A DNA stretch of 64,000 nucleotides from positions 1-64,000 of the forward strand of contig NZ_RKLT01000007.1 in assembly GCF_019599505.1 (NCBI RefSeq), written 5' to 3'. Source of the stretch: Haloarcula nitratireducens (GTDB taxonomy: Archaea > Halobacteriota > Halobacteria > Halobacteriales > Haloarculaceae). Shown piece by piece: positions 1 to 8,977 of the stretch (positions are counted from its first letter, which is position 1; every line of letters starts with the position of its first letter). Below the pieces are notes generated by a model. The model did no database searches, was not told where the DNA came from, and saw only the letters and a list, made by a program, of their open reading frames with translations. Both the position numbers and the translations under genes were made by a program.

Positions 1-321
1 CGCCCGGAGGACCTGACGCTCCACGACGACCCGACCGGCGGCCACGAGTTCGAGGCCGTCGTCGACGTCGTCGAACCGATGGGCAGCATCTCCTACGTCT
101 ACCTGCAACCGAGACAGCAGGACCACGAACAGACGTTCATCGCGGAGACGGACGGCCAGCGCCCCATCAGCGAGGGGTCGGAGGTCTACGTCGAGATACC
201 CGACGACGACGTCCACCTCTTCGACGCTCAGTCCGGTGAGACCATCCACCAGCGCAAGCTCGACGAACGGGCCGAAGTCGCCCTCGAAGAGCGGATGCAG
301 ACGGTCAGTTCCTCGGACTGA
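1..321 (+). CDS. Sugar ABC transporter ATP-binding protein, C-terminal part (MalK/UgpC type)
   Basis: Only the last 106 codons are inside the window; the frame is open from base 1, so the gene starts upstream. The visible part is the C-terminal regulatory (TOBE/OB-fold) region of a carbohydrate importer ATPase. It begins at the R-P-E-D of the usual IRPEH motif and contains V-V-E-P-M-G-S-I-S-Y-V-Y, matching the V-V-E-P-M-G-E-V-T-Y-A-Y of the complete paralogue at 44644-45771. The ATPase domain is not visible. Permeases and binding protein presumably lie to the left. Family assignment is sound; the substrate is unknown. Confidence 0.85.
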   Translation, partial: RPEDLTLHDDPTGGHEFEAVVDVVEPMGSISYVYLQPRQQDHEQTFIAETDGQRPISEGSEVYVEIPDDDVHLFDAQSGETIHQRKLDERAEVALEERMQTVSSSD

Positions 322-527
322 GCCGGTCGTGCCGGGCTGCTGTCGACCGGCTCTTCGAAGACTCGGAGCACCGAACCGAGTCGTCGGCGAATCACGTCTG
401 TTGTCCACCGCTGCTGCCGAAAACGGCGATATTCGAGCGGTCAGTCTCGCACGCTGGCAGCGAGGACGTAGTAAGTATCCCGCCGCTCGTCCGTCCGTAA
501 TAGAAATACCCGAGCTTTGCCGGTATC

Positions 528-536
528 TTTATAATC
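528..536 (+). promoter_or_regulatory. TATA-like element before the alcohol dehydrogenase
   Basis: TTTATAATC, centred about 35 bp before the ATG at 567, implies a very short leader. No other element is evident in the 245-bp gap after the ABC ATPase. Inference from position and composition. Confidence 0.5.
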
Positions 537-566
537 AATCACGGCCACGTTTCACTCGATCTCAGT

Positions 567-1595
567 ATGAAGAGCGCAGTACTGACCGACCAGCGAGAGG
601 TCACAGTTTCGGATCGAGAGCGCCCGAGTCCCGGAGATGACGACGTAATCGTCGAGATCGGGGCGTGTGGCGTGTGCATGACCGACTATCACCTGTATCA
701 CGGGACGTTCCCGGCGGAGTTCCCCGTGGTCCCCGGTCACGAGAGTGCGGGCGAAGTGGTCGCCACCGGTGACGGCGTCTCGAACTTCGAGGAGGGCGAC
801 CGGGTCGCGGTCTTCCCGGGGATCCCCTGCGGCGAATGCGACTTCTGTAAGGAGGGAAAACAGAACCTCTGTGAGAACACGGTCTCGATGGGCGGCGCGG
901 GCGACGAGATACTCGACGGCGCGTTCGCGGAGTATCTGCGTGCACCCGCCCAGTGTCTCCAGGACATCGGCGACCTCTCGTACTCGGCAGCCGCCTTCGC
1001 GGAACCGCTCGCCTGCTGCATTCACGGGGTCGACCGGGCCGACATCGAGAGCGGTGACACCATCGTGATCGTGGGTGCCGGACCGATAGGGCTGCTCTTG
1101 CTCCAAGCGTTTCGCGCGAGCGGAGCGGGGACGATCATCGTCTCCGAAATCGTCGACGAGCGTCGAGAGATCGCGACCCAGTTGGGCGCTGACTACGTCG
1201 TCGACCCGACAGCGGAATCACTAGCGGACCAGGTCGACGAACTGGTCGACCGAGTCGACGTCGCCGTCGAGGCCGTCGGGCTTCCGGCGACGATTGAAGA
1301 GGCGCATTCGCTCACGTCACCCGGTGGAACGACGCTCGTGTTCGGCGTGCCGCCACAGAACGAGAGCATCAAGATCGACCCGTTCGAACTCTACTACCGA
1401 GAGCTCGAGATGGTTGGCGTGTTCGCACTCACGCAAAACACCTTCTCACGCGCGGTGACGCTGCTGCAAGGCGACCGGATCGAGACGGAGCGACTCGTCA
1501 CCGACGAGCTCGGACTCGACGGGCTCCAAACCGCCTTCGATCAGATGGAGAACAACGAGGGACTCAAGAAGATGATCTATCCCAACGGGAGATAG
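567..1595 (+). CDS. Zinc-dependent medium-chain alcohol/polyol dehydrogenase
   Basis: 342 aa, full length for the MDR superfamily (sorbitol/threonine dehydrogenase branch), which oxidises secondary alcohols of polyols or sugar acids with NAD(P). Catalytic zinc ligands sit in C-G-V-C-M-T-D-Y-H and the G-H-E-S motif. The structural-zinc lobe is C-G-E-C-D-F-C-K-E-G-K-Q-N-L-C. The Rossmann motif G-A-G-P-I-G-L lies near residue 171. It is followed by a cyclase-family hydrolase and the PdxA2/DUF1537 pair, so it probably acts on a hydroxylated acid or sugar of the same pathway. Substrate and cofactor cannot be read from the sequence. Confidence 0.88.
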   Translation: MKSAVLTDQREVTVSDRERPSPGDDDVIVEIGACGVCMTDYHLYHGTFPAEFPVVPGHESAGEVVATGDGVSNFEEGDRVAVFPGIPCGECDFCKEGKQNLCENTVSMGGAGDEILDGAFAEYLRAPAQCLQDIGDLSYSAAAFAEPLACCIHGVDRADIESGDTIVIVGAGPIGLLLLQAFRASGAGTIIVSEIVDERREIATQLGADYVVDPTAESLADQVDELVDRVDVAVEAVGLPATIEEAHSLTSPGGTTLVFGVPPQNESIKIDPFELYYRELEMVGVFALTQNTFSRAVTLLQGDRIETERLVTDELGLDGLQTAFDQMENNEGLKKMIYPNGR

Positions 1596-1766
1596 CGGCT
1601 CGCGGGTCGAAATCGGTGGAATTCCGCGCGTTGGCGATCACGTTATCGGGAAGCGGACCCGATCGGTCGCTCACGAGTAGCATCTACGGAGGAGTAGCGG
1701 TGACAGAATCCCCGGATCCCAGGCTGCAGTGCGAACGTCGGTCTCGCATCCGAGCGAGCACAATGC

Positions 1767-1776
1767 TTATTTTTTA
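1767..1776 (+). promoter_or_regulatory. TATA-like element, leaderless promoter for the cyclase gene
   Basis: TTATTTTTTA centred about 25 bp before the ATG at 1796. This is the spacing expected when transcription starts at or next to the start codon. Confidence 0.5.
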
Positions 1777-1795
1777 GTGGACTGTCGACTCTATC

Positions 1796-2494
1796 ATGTT
1801 CGATTCGAAGGAAGTCGTCGAACTGTCCAACCCGATCAGTGAGCAGATCCCCGTATGGCCGAGTTTTCCGCCGGTCGAACTCGAACAGACCGCTCTCGCC
1901 GCACGCGACGGGTTCACCATGGAGCGACTGGAGATGCGGAGCCACACGGCGACCCACATCGACGCTCCGGCGCACTTCATCCCGGAGGGCAAGACCGTCG
2001 ACGACTTCTCCATCGAGCGGTTCATGGGCGAGGGCGTGGTGATCGACCTGACGCCGAAAGAGCCCGAAGAGGCGATTACCCGCGCCGATATCGAGGCCTA
2101 CGAGTCGGATATCCGGCCCGGCGACGTGGTGATGCTCCACACCGGCTGGGACGAGCACTACGGGCAGACGCCCGAGTACCTCTTCGAGTTCCCCTATCTG
2201 ACCGGCGAGGCCGCGGAGTACGTCGTCTCGCTCGACCCGAAGGCGGTCGGGACGGAGGGAGCGAGCGTCGGCGGCTGGTACGACGAGGTGCCGGCTCACG
2301 GCCCGTCGACCGACGTCCACCCGGCCGACTCGCATCTGCCCCTGCTCGAGAACGACGTCATCCCCATCGAGGAGTTGCGGAATCTCGACCAGGTCCTCGA
2401 CGGCGCGGAGAGTCGGCGCGCGGACTTCTTCTTCCCGCCGCTCAACGTCCAGGGGGCGGGCGGGTGTTCGGTTCGCGCCTTCGCGCTGGTGTAG
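1796..2494 (+). CDS. Cyclase-family (kynurenine formamidase-like) metal-dependent hydrolase
   Basis: 232 aa. The signature H-T-A-T-H-I-D-A-P-A-H-F near residue 51 is the metal-binding motif of the cyclase/KynB family (HxGTHxDxPxH). H-T-G-W-D-E-H-Y and G-T-E-G-A-S-V-G-G follow as usual. Characterised members hydrolyse amides or lactone-like substrates; others act as isatin hydrolases. No tryptophan genes are nearby. Its place between a polyol dehydrogenase and a four-carbon-acid kinase/dehydrogenase pair suggests hydrolysis of a lactone or ester in sugar-acid breakdown, which is inference. It has its own TATA-like element and a 200-bp spacer to the dehydrogenase. Confidence 0.82.
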   Translation: MFDSKEVVELSNPISEQIPVWPSFPPVELEQTALAARDGFTMERLEMRSHTATHIDAPAHFIPEGKTVDDFSIERFMGEGVVIDLTPKEPEEAITRADIEAYESDIRPGDVVMLHTGWDEHYGQTPEYLFEFPYLTGEAAEYVVSLDPKAVGTEGASVGGWYDEVPAHGPSTDVHPADSHLPLLENDVIPIEELRNLDQVLDGAESRRADFFFPPLNVQGAGGCSVRAFALV

Positions 2495-2563
2495 TCAGCC
2501 GAGCGAGCGTCCGCGCCGGAGGTGACAGCGCGATAGGACAGAGGTGACAGAAGGGAACCGCGT

Positions 2564-3559
2564 CTATCGGGCGAGTCTGACGGCCGTCGATACCGCGTCG
2601 ATCATGCTCTGTTCGGAGGCGACCCCTTCGCCGGCGATGTCGAAGGCGGTGCCGTGGTCGACGCTCGTCCGGACGATCGGGAGTCCGATGGTGACGTTGA
2701 CGCCGCTCACCGCGTCGCCGTCGCCGGTGAAGCCGAGCATCTTGATCGGGATGTGGCCCTGGTCGTGATACATGGAGACGACGCAGTCGAACTCGCCCGA
2801 CGCGGCTCGAACGTAGACCGTGTCCGGTGGCAGAGGACCGGTCACGTCGACGTCCGTCTCGGCCGCCCGGTCGACCGCCGGTTCGATGACCTCGGCTTCC
2901 TCGTCGCCGAGGAGGCCACCGTCGCTCGCGTGCGGATTCAACCCCGCGACGGCGACGGAGGGGTCGTCGATACCGAGGTCGCGTAGCGCTTCGTCCGTGA
3001 CGGAAATCGTCGACGCGACGTCGTCGACGTCGAGGTCGCAGGCCTCCCGCAACGGGATGTGCGTACTGACGTGCGTCACCGTCAGGTCGTCCTCGATCAG
3101 CATCATCGAGTAGTCGTCGGTCCCCGTGTAGTCCGCGAGCATCCCCGTGTGGCCCGCGTACTCGCTCCCGGCCATCCGGGTCGCCTGCTTGTTGATGGGG
3201 GCGGTGGTTATCGCGTCGATCTCGCCGGCCTGTGCCAGTTCGATAGCCCGCTCGACGTACTCGAGGCTCGCCGCGCCGTTCGCTTGCGAGAGTTCTCCGT
3301 ACTCGTGGTCAGACACGTTGTCGAGGTCGATTACCGGCAGCGTCTCAGGGTCAGCCTCCGCCTCGAGCGGCGAGTCGACGCGACGGACGGTGAGGCCGGA
3401 CGCGAACCGCTCCGCCGCGTCCTCCAAGACGGACGCGTCGCCGATGACGACGACGGTCGCCGTCTCGACCAGCGTCGGGTACGACTTGACGATGACTTCG
3501 CTTCCGATGCCCGCGGGGTCACCCATGGTAACGCCTACGGTGGGAGTTCGATCACTCAT
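2564..3559 (-). CDS. PdxA-family 4-phosphate dehydrogenase (PdxA2-like)
   Basis: About 331 aa. Motifs of the family: T-M-G-D-P-A-G-I-G near the N terminus, T-A-P-I-N-K, H-T-G-M-L-A, and metal-ligand histidines in S-T-H-I-P-L, L-N-P-H-A-S-D-G and Y-H-D-Q-G-H. PdxA oxidises 4-phosphohydroxy-threonine for PLP synthesis. PdxA2 paralogues next to DUF1537 kinases instead oxidise and decarboxylate 4-phospho-D-threonate or D-erythronate to dihydroxyacetone phosphate. The neighbour here is such a kinase, overlapping by a few bases, so the catabolic role is favoured. A GTG codon directly precedes the ATG used as start. Confidence 0.85.
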   Translation of the reverse strand: MSDRTPTVGVTMGDPAGIGSEVIVKSYPTLVETATVVVIGDASVLEDAAERFASGLTVRRVDSPLEAEADPETLPVIDLDNVSDHEYGELSQANGAASLEYVERAIELAQAGEIDAITTAPINKQATRMAGSEYAGHTGMLADYTGTDDYSMMLIEDDLTVTHVSTHIPLREACDLDVDDVASTISVTDEALRDLGIDDPSVAVAGLNPHASDGGLLGDEEAEVIEPAVDRAAETDVDVTGPLPPDTVYVRAASGEFDCVVSMYHDQGHIPIKMLGFTGDGDAVSGVNVTIGLPIVRTSVDHGTAFDIAGEGVASEQSMIDAVSTAVRLAR

Positions 3560-4820
3560 CACGAAGACCGAGACGAGCGAGGGACTTAATTATTGCCTGC
3601 TCGTCTCCGAAGCCGCCGGCTTTCGTGACAGCCGCCGCCCCGTCTGCGACGCCCCCTTCGACGGTCGCGAGCGGTATTCCCGGAGCGACGCTTTCGCCGG
3701 CCATGCGGAGCGCCGTCGCGTCGAGGCCGTCGAGAACCGCCCGAGCGGTCTCCCCGCCGGTGAGAAAGAGGTTCGACGCCAAGCCGTCACCGGCGACCTC
3801 AGCCGCGCCCGCAGCGAGCGCGTCCGTGATCCGCCGTCGCACCGTCGCTCCGTCGACGCCCGCTCGCTCACCGGCCGCCATCGCCCGGTCGACGTCGCCG
3901 CGTTCGTCGGCGCTGTGGAGTAGCACGCCCCCGTGTTCGCCGACGGCAGTGATTCCACGGGACGCCAGTTCGGCCCCCGCACCAGACGGGTCCGTGACCG
4001 CCGTCTCGACGTCGAGATGTCGCCGCTGGCCCTGTGGCACCGCTTCGAGCTGTTCGAGCGTCTCCGGTGCGACGCTCCCCGAGACGCCGACTACGGGCCG
4101 GGTCGGGTCGACGTCGATTCCCGCTCCCGACGGCGTCCCCGGGACGGCGACGTGGCGTGCGAGACCACCGCTACCGACGTATAGACATCGCCCGGAGAGG
4201 CTATCAGCCGCCGTGGCGATAGCCGCGAGGTGGCTGTCCGTGACGGCGTCGCAGGTGACGATGACAGGTCCGTCCGTCGAGGTCGCCGACTCGAAGGCCT
4301 CGCGTACGGCGGCCGTGCCGCGAGCGACGGTGTCGACACCGATCCGTTCGACGGGATACTCACTCGACGCGAAGAGTTCGGGAAGCGAGTCGTGTGTGGG
4401 TGGTCGTTCCTCGTCGTTGCCGGGCGGCGAGTCGGTCACTAACTGACCGTCGACGAGGTGATACCCACAGGCTGTCAGCCGTCCGTTGTCCGGAAACGCC
4501 GGCGCGACGACGACGAGGGCGGGGGCGGTCGCTCGCGTCGCGGCGTCGATCTCCGCGCGGACGTTGCCGCGAAGCGTCGAATCGACCTTCTTGAACGCGA
4601 CCGAGGGGTCGGCGTCTTGGAGAACCGCCCGAACGCGGTCGGCGGCGACAGCGGGTTCCTCGTAGCGTGACTCGGTGTTATACACCGCAACGTCACCCCG
4701 TGTCGTCGTGTCAGTCTGTGCAGAGAGCACGACGCTGGTGTCGTAGCCGCGCGTCGCGAACTCGTGACCGGCGTCGCAACTCCCGGTCAGATCGTCCGCG
4801 ACGACGAGACAGCGGGTCAT
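3552..4820 (-). CDS. Four-carbon acid sugar kinase (DUF1537, DtnK/OtnK type)
   Basis: 422 aa from M-T-R-C-L-V-V-A-D-D-L-T-G-S. That motif is the family's N-terminal signature, so the start is placed here; the frame stays open 31 codons further upstream without family sequence. The C-terminal nucleotide-binding domain carries L-F-L-T-G-G-E-T-A and a G-I-P-L-A-T-V-E-G-G loop. Members phosphorylate D-threonate, L-threonate or D-erythronate with ATP. The stop codon overlaps the start of the PdxA2-like gene, so kinase and dehydrogenase are co-translated and likely form a two-step route from a C4 sugar acid to DHAP. The exact stereochemistry of the substrate is not determinable. Confidence 0.87.
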   Translation of the reverse strand: MTRCLVVADDLTGSCDAGHEFATRGYDTSVVLSAQTDTTTRGDVAVYNTESRYEEPAVAADRVRAVLQDADPSVAFKKVDSTLRGNVRAEIDAATRATAPALVVVAPAFPDNGRLTACGYHLVDGQLVTDSPPGNDEERPPTHDSLPELFASSEYPVERIGVDTVARGTAAVREAFESATSTDGPVIVTCDAVTDSHLAAIATAADSLSGRCLYVGSGGLARHVAVPGTPSGAGIDVDPTRPVVGVSGSVAPETLEQLEAVPQGQRRHLDVETAVTDPSGAGAELASRGITAVGEHGGVLLHSADERGDVDRAMAAGERAGVDGATVRRRITDALAAGAAEVAGDGLASNLFLTGGETARAVLDGLDATALRMAGESVAPGIPLATVEGGVADGAAAVTKAGGFGDEQAIIKSLARLGLRDE

Positions 4821-4978
4821 CGGCGAATCCCTCTCCGTAATCGCGTACGCTGGGCTTGAACGTGAGCGTCCATGGTCCGTATGGCGCGGCGCTCCGTAAA
4901 GAAACATTCGCACGGGAACCGACGGCTGCGCGAAAGGGACAACACATAAGGTCCAGATGGGCTTTAGTACGCGTATCC
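4821..4978. promoter_or_regulatory. Divergent promoter region between DUF1537 kinase and LarA-like gene
   Basis: 158 bp separate two genes reading apart. It holds short AT-rich tracts (AACACATAAG near 4941; CTTTAGTAC near 4962) but no strong palindrome that I can see. Shared regulation of the two sides is plausible, not shown. Confidence 0.4.
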
Positions 4979-6292
4979 ATGGAGTTCGAGTTTCCGGACC
5001 GTGACCGTTTGGAGGCCGCCAACGACGCCGACGTGGCCGACCTGCCCCGCGCCTACCGTGTCAGTCGCACCCGGGATCACCCTACCGTCCCCGACGTCAC
5101 GGAAGCCTCGATAGACGCCGTGACAGATATCCCCGAACTCGACGACCTGGAACCGGGGAGCACCGTCGGCATCACCGCCGGGAGCAGAGGTATCGAGGTT
5201 CTCCCGGAAGTCCTCGAAGCGACCGTTGCGGAACTACAGTCTCGGGGCCTCGAACCGTTCGTCTTCCCCGCGATGGGCAGCCACGGCGGAGCGACCCCCG
5301 AGGGCCAGCGCGAGACGCTCGCGACGCTCGGTATCACGTCCGAGCGACTCGGGTGCGAGATCCGGTCCTCGCTCGCCGTCGAACAGGTCGGAACCGACTC
5401 GACCGATCGGCCGGTGTACGCCGCCGAAGACGCGCTCGAAGCCGACGCGGTCCTGCTCGTCAACCGCGTCAAACTCCACACGGACTTCGAGGGCGACGTC
5501 GAGAGCGGGCTCTGTAAGATGGCCGTCGTCGGCCTGGGCAAACAGCGCGGCGCCGACAACATGCACAACGCCGCGCTCGAACGCGGATTCCACGAGGTAA
5601 TCCCGGAGTGGGCCGGCATCCTGATCGAAGAGACACCGATAATCGGCGGCGTGGGCATCATCGAGAACGCCGCGGAACAGGCGGCCGAGATCCACGGCGT
5701 CTCCGCCGCCGATCTCTTAGTGGAGGAGCCGAGGCTGCTGGAGCGCTCGAAGGAGTTCTTCCCCGAACTCCCGGTCGACGACCTCGATTTGCTCGTCGTC
5801 GACGCGATGGGCAAGGAGATCAGCGGGACCGGACTCGATACGAACGTTATCGGCCGAGTCCGGTTCCACAATCAGGCGGAGGTCGACGAGCCGTCGATCA
5901 CCCGGATCTACGTGCGGTCGCTGACACCGGCGTCACACGGAAACGCCCTCGGGATGGGTCTCGCCGACCTCGTTCACCAAGATCTCGCGTCGACCGTCGA
6001 CTTCGAGGACACGTACGTCAACATCGTGACCAGCGGCGAACCGAACCGGGCGAAGCTACCCTTCGTCGTCCCGAGCGACGCGACGGCGTTCGTGCTCTCG
6101 GCGTCGATGACCGGCGTCGCCGGCGCGGGCGATCTCCGAATCGCCCGTATCGAGAACACGATGGAACCCGGAGAACTGTGGGTATCCGAACCGGTCGCCG
6201 AAGAACTCGCCGACCGGGACGACGTCCAGATCCACGGAGACGAACCGTGGCAGTTCGACGAGCACGGCGAGCTCGCGATGTCCTGGGAGTGA
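4979..6292 (+). CDS. LarA-like (DUF2088) nickel-pincer racemase family protein
   Basis: 437 aa from M-E-F-E-F-P-D-R-D; the open frame continues 41 codons upstream but those residues look like spacer. Blocks typical of the LarA/DUF2088 superfamily are present: M-G-S-H-G-G-A-T, V-N-R-V-K-L-H-T-D-F-E-G, E-S-G-L-C-K-M and V-G-L-G-K-Q-R-G-A. Characterised LarA enzymes racemise 2-hydroxy acids using a nickel-pincer nucleotide made by LarB/C/E, none of which is in this window. Divergent from the C4-acid kinase pair, so an epimerisation of a hydroxy acid before or after phosphorylation is an attractive idea. Reaction unproven. Confidence 0.75.
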   Translation: MEFEFPDRDRLEAANDADVADLPRAYRVSRTRDHPTVPDVTEASIDAVTDIPELDDLEPGSTVGITAGSRGIEVLPEVLEATVAELQSRGLEPFVFPAMGSHGGATPEGQRETLATLGITSERLGCEIRSSLAVEQVGTDSTDRPVYAAEDALEADAVLLVNRVKLHTDFEGDVESGLCKMAVVGLGKQRGADNMHNAALERGFHEVIPEWAGILIEETPIIGGVGIIENAAEQAAEIHGVSAADLLVEEPRLLERSKEFFPELPVDDLDLLVVDAMGKEISGTGLDTNVIGRVRFHNQAEVDEPSITRIYVRSLTPASHGNALGMGLADLVHQDLASTVDFEDTYVNIVTSGEPNRAKLPFVVPSDATAFVLSASMTGVAGAGDLRIARIENTMEPGELWVSEPVAEELADRDDVQIHGDEPWQFDEHGELAMSWE

Positions 6293-6370
6293 GGCCAGAC
6301 GGTCCATCGACGGCCGCGGCGTACCCCCGGAGTGATGACGCCGCGGACGGGGCGCGTACTCCATCACCAA

Positions 6371-6385
6371 AATTTATTTATATTG
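6371..6385 (+). promoter_or_regulatory. TATA-like element before the Rbs-type ATPase
   Basis: TTTATTTATATTGG-like tract about 50 bp before the ATG at 6432, in an otherwise GC-rich spacer. Confidence 0.45.
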
Positions 6386-6431
6386 GTAGTGGAGATATGG
6401 TGTCAGGCCGACTCATACATAACCACCAGCC

Positions 6432-7262
6432 ATGACCACAGACAGTTCACAGCCACGGATCGAAGTGGAACACGTCAAGAAGCGCTTTGGCACCGTCGAG
6501 GCGCTCTCGGACGTTTCTCTCGCGCTCAAAGACAACGAAGTCCTCTCGCTCGTCGGCGACAACGGCGCCGGCAAGTCGACGCTCATCAAGATGCTCGTCG
6601 GCATCCACCAACCGGATGGCGGCGAGATACGGTTCAACGGTGAACCGGTCACCATCGACGGCCCGAAACACGCCCGAAAGCTCGGGGTCGGGACGGTGTA
6701 TCAGGACCTCGCGCTCGTCGACGAACTCTCCGTCGCGGAGAACCTGTTCCTCGGCCGAATGCCGGTGAGAAAGGTCGGCGGACTCGTCCCAGTCGTCGAT
6801 CAGGAGTACATGGCCGAGGAGGCCGAGCGCATCCTGAGCGAGCACCTCAACATCCACGTCGACCCGGACACGCCGGTCGAATTCCTCTCCGGTGGGGAAC
6901 GACAGGCAGTCGCTATCGGACGCGCTCTGGTTACCGACCCGGATATCGTCCTGCTCGACGAGCCGACGTCGGCGCTCTCTAAGGCAGCCGTCGAACACGT
7001 CGAAGAACTCGTAGAACGATTGCGCGATAGCGGCCACTCGGTCATCCTCATCGACCACAACCTCGAGGAAGTCCTGTCCATGAGCGACCGCGTCGCGGTG
7101 CTCTTTCAGGGCCGAATCGTCGACGTGGTCGACGCCGCGGACGTCACCCGCGACGACGTGGTCAGCATGATGGTCTCCGGGCACCGCGCCAACGAGGACG
7201 CAGACGACGAACTGGCCGGCGATGGATCGGACATATCCTCGTCGCGTTCGTCCACAGCCTGA
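6432..7262 (+). CDS. Sugar ABC transporter ATP-binding protein, single-domain Rbs/Frc type
   Basis: 276 aa. One complete ABC domain: Walker A G-D-N-G-A-G-K-S-T near residue 43, signature L-S-G-G-E-R-Q, Walker B I-V-L-L-D-E-P-T-S-A-L-S, switch His in L-I-D-H-N-L-E-E. The D-N-G-A-G-K-S and P-T-S-A-L-S forms are those of the CUT2 (ribose/xylose/fructose) class. RbsA and XylG have two fused ABC domains (about 500 aa); this has one, as in FrcA, and would act as a homodimer. The binding protein and one permease follow on the same strand. It powers monosaccharide or sugar-acid uptake. Confidence 0.88.
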   Translation: MTTDSSQPRIEVEHVKKRFGTVEALSDVSLALKDNEVLSLVGDNGAGKSTLIKMLVGIHQPDGGEIRFNGEPVTIDGPKHARKLGVGTVYQDLALVDELSVAENLFLGRMPVRKVGGLVPVVDQEYMAEEAERILSEHLNIHVDPDTPVEFLSGGERQAVAIGRALVTDPDIVLLDEPTSALSKAAVEHVEELVERLRDSGHSVILIDHNLEEVLSMSDRVAVLFQGRIVDVVDAADVTRDDVVSMMVSGHRANEDADDELAGDGSDISSSRSSTA

Positions 7263-7741
7263 GTTCTATCGGGTGAGAAGGTAGTTCTGTCCCGTCCCAG
7301 CGCAGTGGCGTACATCTCACCCGACGCCACGTTCCCCATCGTTCTCTGGAACTCTAATGCCTCAGCTTCAATCGCTTTATCTACCGTGCTCCGCGTCGAG
7401 TCCCCTCATCAAGTCACTCGTAGGGGTCTTTTCGACGCCGATTGACGTCGTTCAGGGGGCTCAGCTCCGGTCTCTAGGACGGCACGGGATCCTCTATCTC
7501 TCGTCTGCTGTCCCGTGGTCGCGGGCTCTTCGGCCGCACCACGACCGCTGACTCACGATGTCATTTGGCTAACTTCTCGGACGACTGTGAACTGGAGAAC
7601 CCGGTTGTGCACGCGAACGAGGACCCGTAAGTCTCCCAAGACTGTGATACTCTCCTATCGTGCCTCGACCTCGCTGGCCGCTTTGGCGAAACCCTTAAGT
7701 ACCATTACTCGAGAGGTAGGGTTGGAACTCAATCAAAGACC
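7263..7741. other. 479-bp spacer ending in a strong promoter
   Basis: No convincing gene on either strand; the short open frames here lack family features. Near its right end CGAAACCCTTAAGTA (7686-7700) has the form of a strong haloarchaeal BRE/TATA promoter, about 42 bp before the binding-protein ATG. This suggests that the binding protein is transcribed more strongly than, or separately from, the ATPase. Confidence 0.5.
7686..7700 (+). promoter_or_regulatory. BRE/TATA promoter of the Rbs-type binding protein
   Basis: CGAAAC followed by CTTAAGTA, the classic haloarchaeal BRE plus TATA arrangement. Predicted start near 7722, leaving a leader of roughly 20 nt before 7742. Confidence 0.6.
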
Positions 7742-8956
7742 ATGATTAGTAGACGCAACCTTGTTCGAGCAGTCGGAGCGGCAGGTATCGCCGGTCTCGC
7801 CGGATGTTCGGGCGGCGGAGACGGTGACCAGTCAGGTGGCAGCGACGGCGGTTCTAGTGACGGCACTTCGACAGGCGACGGCAGCAGTGACGGTTCGAGC
7901 GGCGACACCCAGCGGTTCGCGGTTTCGACGAAGTCGATGGGGCAGGCCGGCCTGTTCGTGCAAGGCCAGGCCGCGAAGTGGTACACCAGAGACAGGGACG
8001 ACGTTGAGATTACGATTCTGGATGCCGAATTCGACGCTTCGAAGCAGACCCAAGACGCGATCAACGCGATCAACCAGGGACTCGACGGGATTCTGCTGAA
8101 CCCCTTCGACGCCAAGGCGTCGAGAAAGATCGTCGAGGCGGCGACCGAGGACGACATCCCAGTGATGAACTTCGACACCGCGACGCTGTCGGAGGACATC
8201 CTCATGGGTGCCCTCTTCGGTCAGTACGCCGGCGGGCAGGTCGCTGGTGAACGGTTCACAGAAATGATCGACGAGAAGGGTATCGAGAACCCGAAGGTCA
8301 TCACGAGCGTCTTCAATTTCGAATCCACGACGAGTCAGGCGCGCCTGTTCGGGTTCACCGAGAACATCCCGGACAGCGTCGAAGTCGTCAACCGAATCGA
8401 GAGCGACGGGACGCCCGAGGACTCTGCCCCACAGACACAGAGTGCGCTGCAGGCCAACCCCGACGTCGACGCCATCTACTCCAACAACGTCGGCAGTGGA
8501 ATGGGTGCCCTGACGGCGCTCAAGCAGATGGACATGTACCACAAGAAAGACAGCGAGGACCACGTCATGGCCTTCGGTATCGACGGCGGTCCCGAACTCA
8601 ACAAGCGGATCGGGAGCGGGTACTACGACTTCGCGATCGACCAGCCGCTTCACATGTACGCACCGCTGACCCTCGAGTTGATGTGGGGCTATCTCGAGAA
8701 CGGAGAGAGTGCACTCCCACAGGTGGGAGACACGGTCACGCCCGGCGAGAGCCTCTCGATCCAGAACAAGACGGTCGAGGGAATCCAGCCGTGGTCCGAG
8801 CAGTTCTGGGGCCCTGCCGAGATGACTGAGTACGAAGCCGAGGACACCACGTGGTGGCCGTGGCTGAAGTGTCAGCACGCGACGATTACTCAGGACAATG
8901 CCGACGCCTCCTACCTCTACGGTAACGTCTACCGAGAGATCGAGGGGTCGAACTAA
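7742..8956 (+). CDS. Sugar ABC transporter substrate-binding lipoprotein (CUT2/RbsB type)
   Basis: 404 aa. The N terminus has twin arginines (S-R-R-N-L-V-R-A), a short hydrophobic stretch and a lipobox L-A-G-C, then a Gly/Ser/Asp-rich linker to about residue 55: a Tat-exported lipoprotein anchored outside the membrane. The mature part reads as a type-I periplasmic-binding fold, with the repeating A-I-N-A-I-N-Q-G-L-D-G-I-L-L-N-P segment typical of ribose/xylose-type binding proteins. A CUT2 permease follows 21 bp later and a CUT2 ATPase lies upstream, so together they form one importer. Ligand unknown; the surrounding genes suggest a sugar or sugar acid. Confidence 0.88.
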   Translation: MISRRNLVRAVGAAGIAGLAGCSGGGDGDQSGGSDGGSSDGTSTGDGSSDGSSGDTQRFAVSTKSMGQAGLFVQGQAAKWYTRDRDDVEITILDAEFDASKQTQDAINAINQGLDGILLNPFDAKASRKIVEAATEDDIPVMNFDTATLSEDILMGALFGQYAGGQVAGERFTEMIDEKGIENPKVITSVFNFESTTSQARLFGFTENIPDSVEVVNRIESDGTPEDSAPQTQSALQANPDVDAIYSNNVGSGMGALTALKQMDMYHKKDSEDHVMAFGIDGGPELNKRIGSGYYDFAIDQPLHMYAPLTLELMWGYLENGESALPQVGDTVTPGESLSIQNKTVEGIQPWSEQFWGPAEMTEYEAEDTTWWPWLKCQHATITQDNADASYLYGNVYREIEGSN

Positions 8957-8977
8957 GCCAAATCACCTGAAGAGACG

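Noticed and set aside
7357..7745. Short frames between the Rbs-type ATPase and the binding protein
   Set aside because: No family features and one overlaps the promoter and the start of the binding protein.
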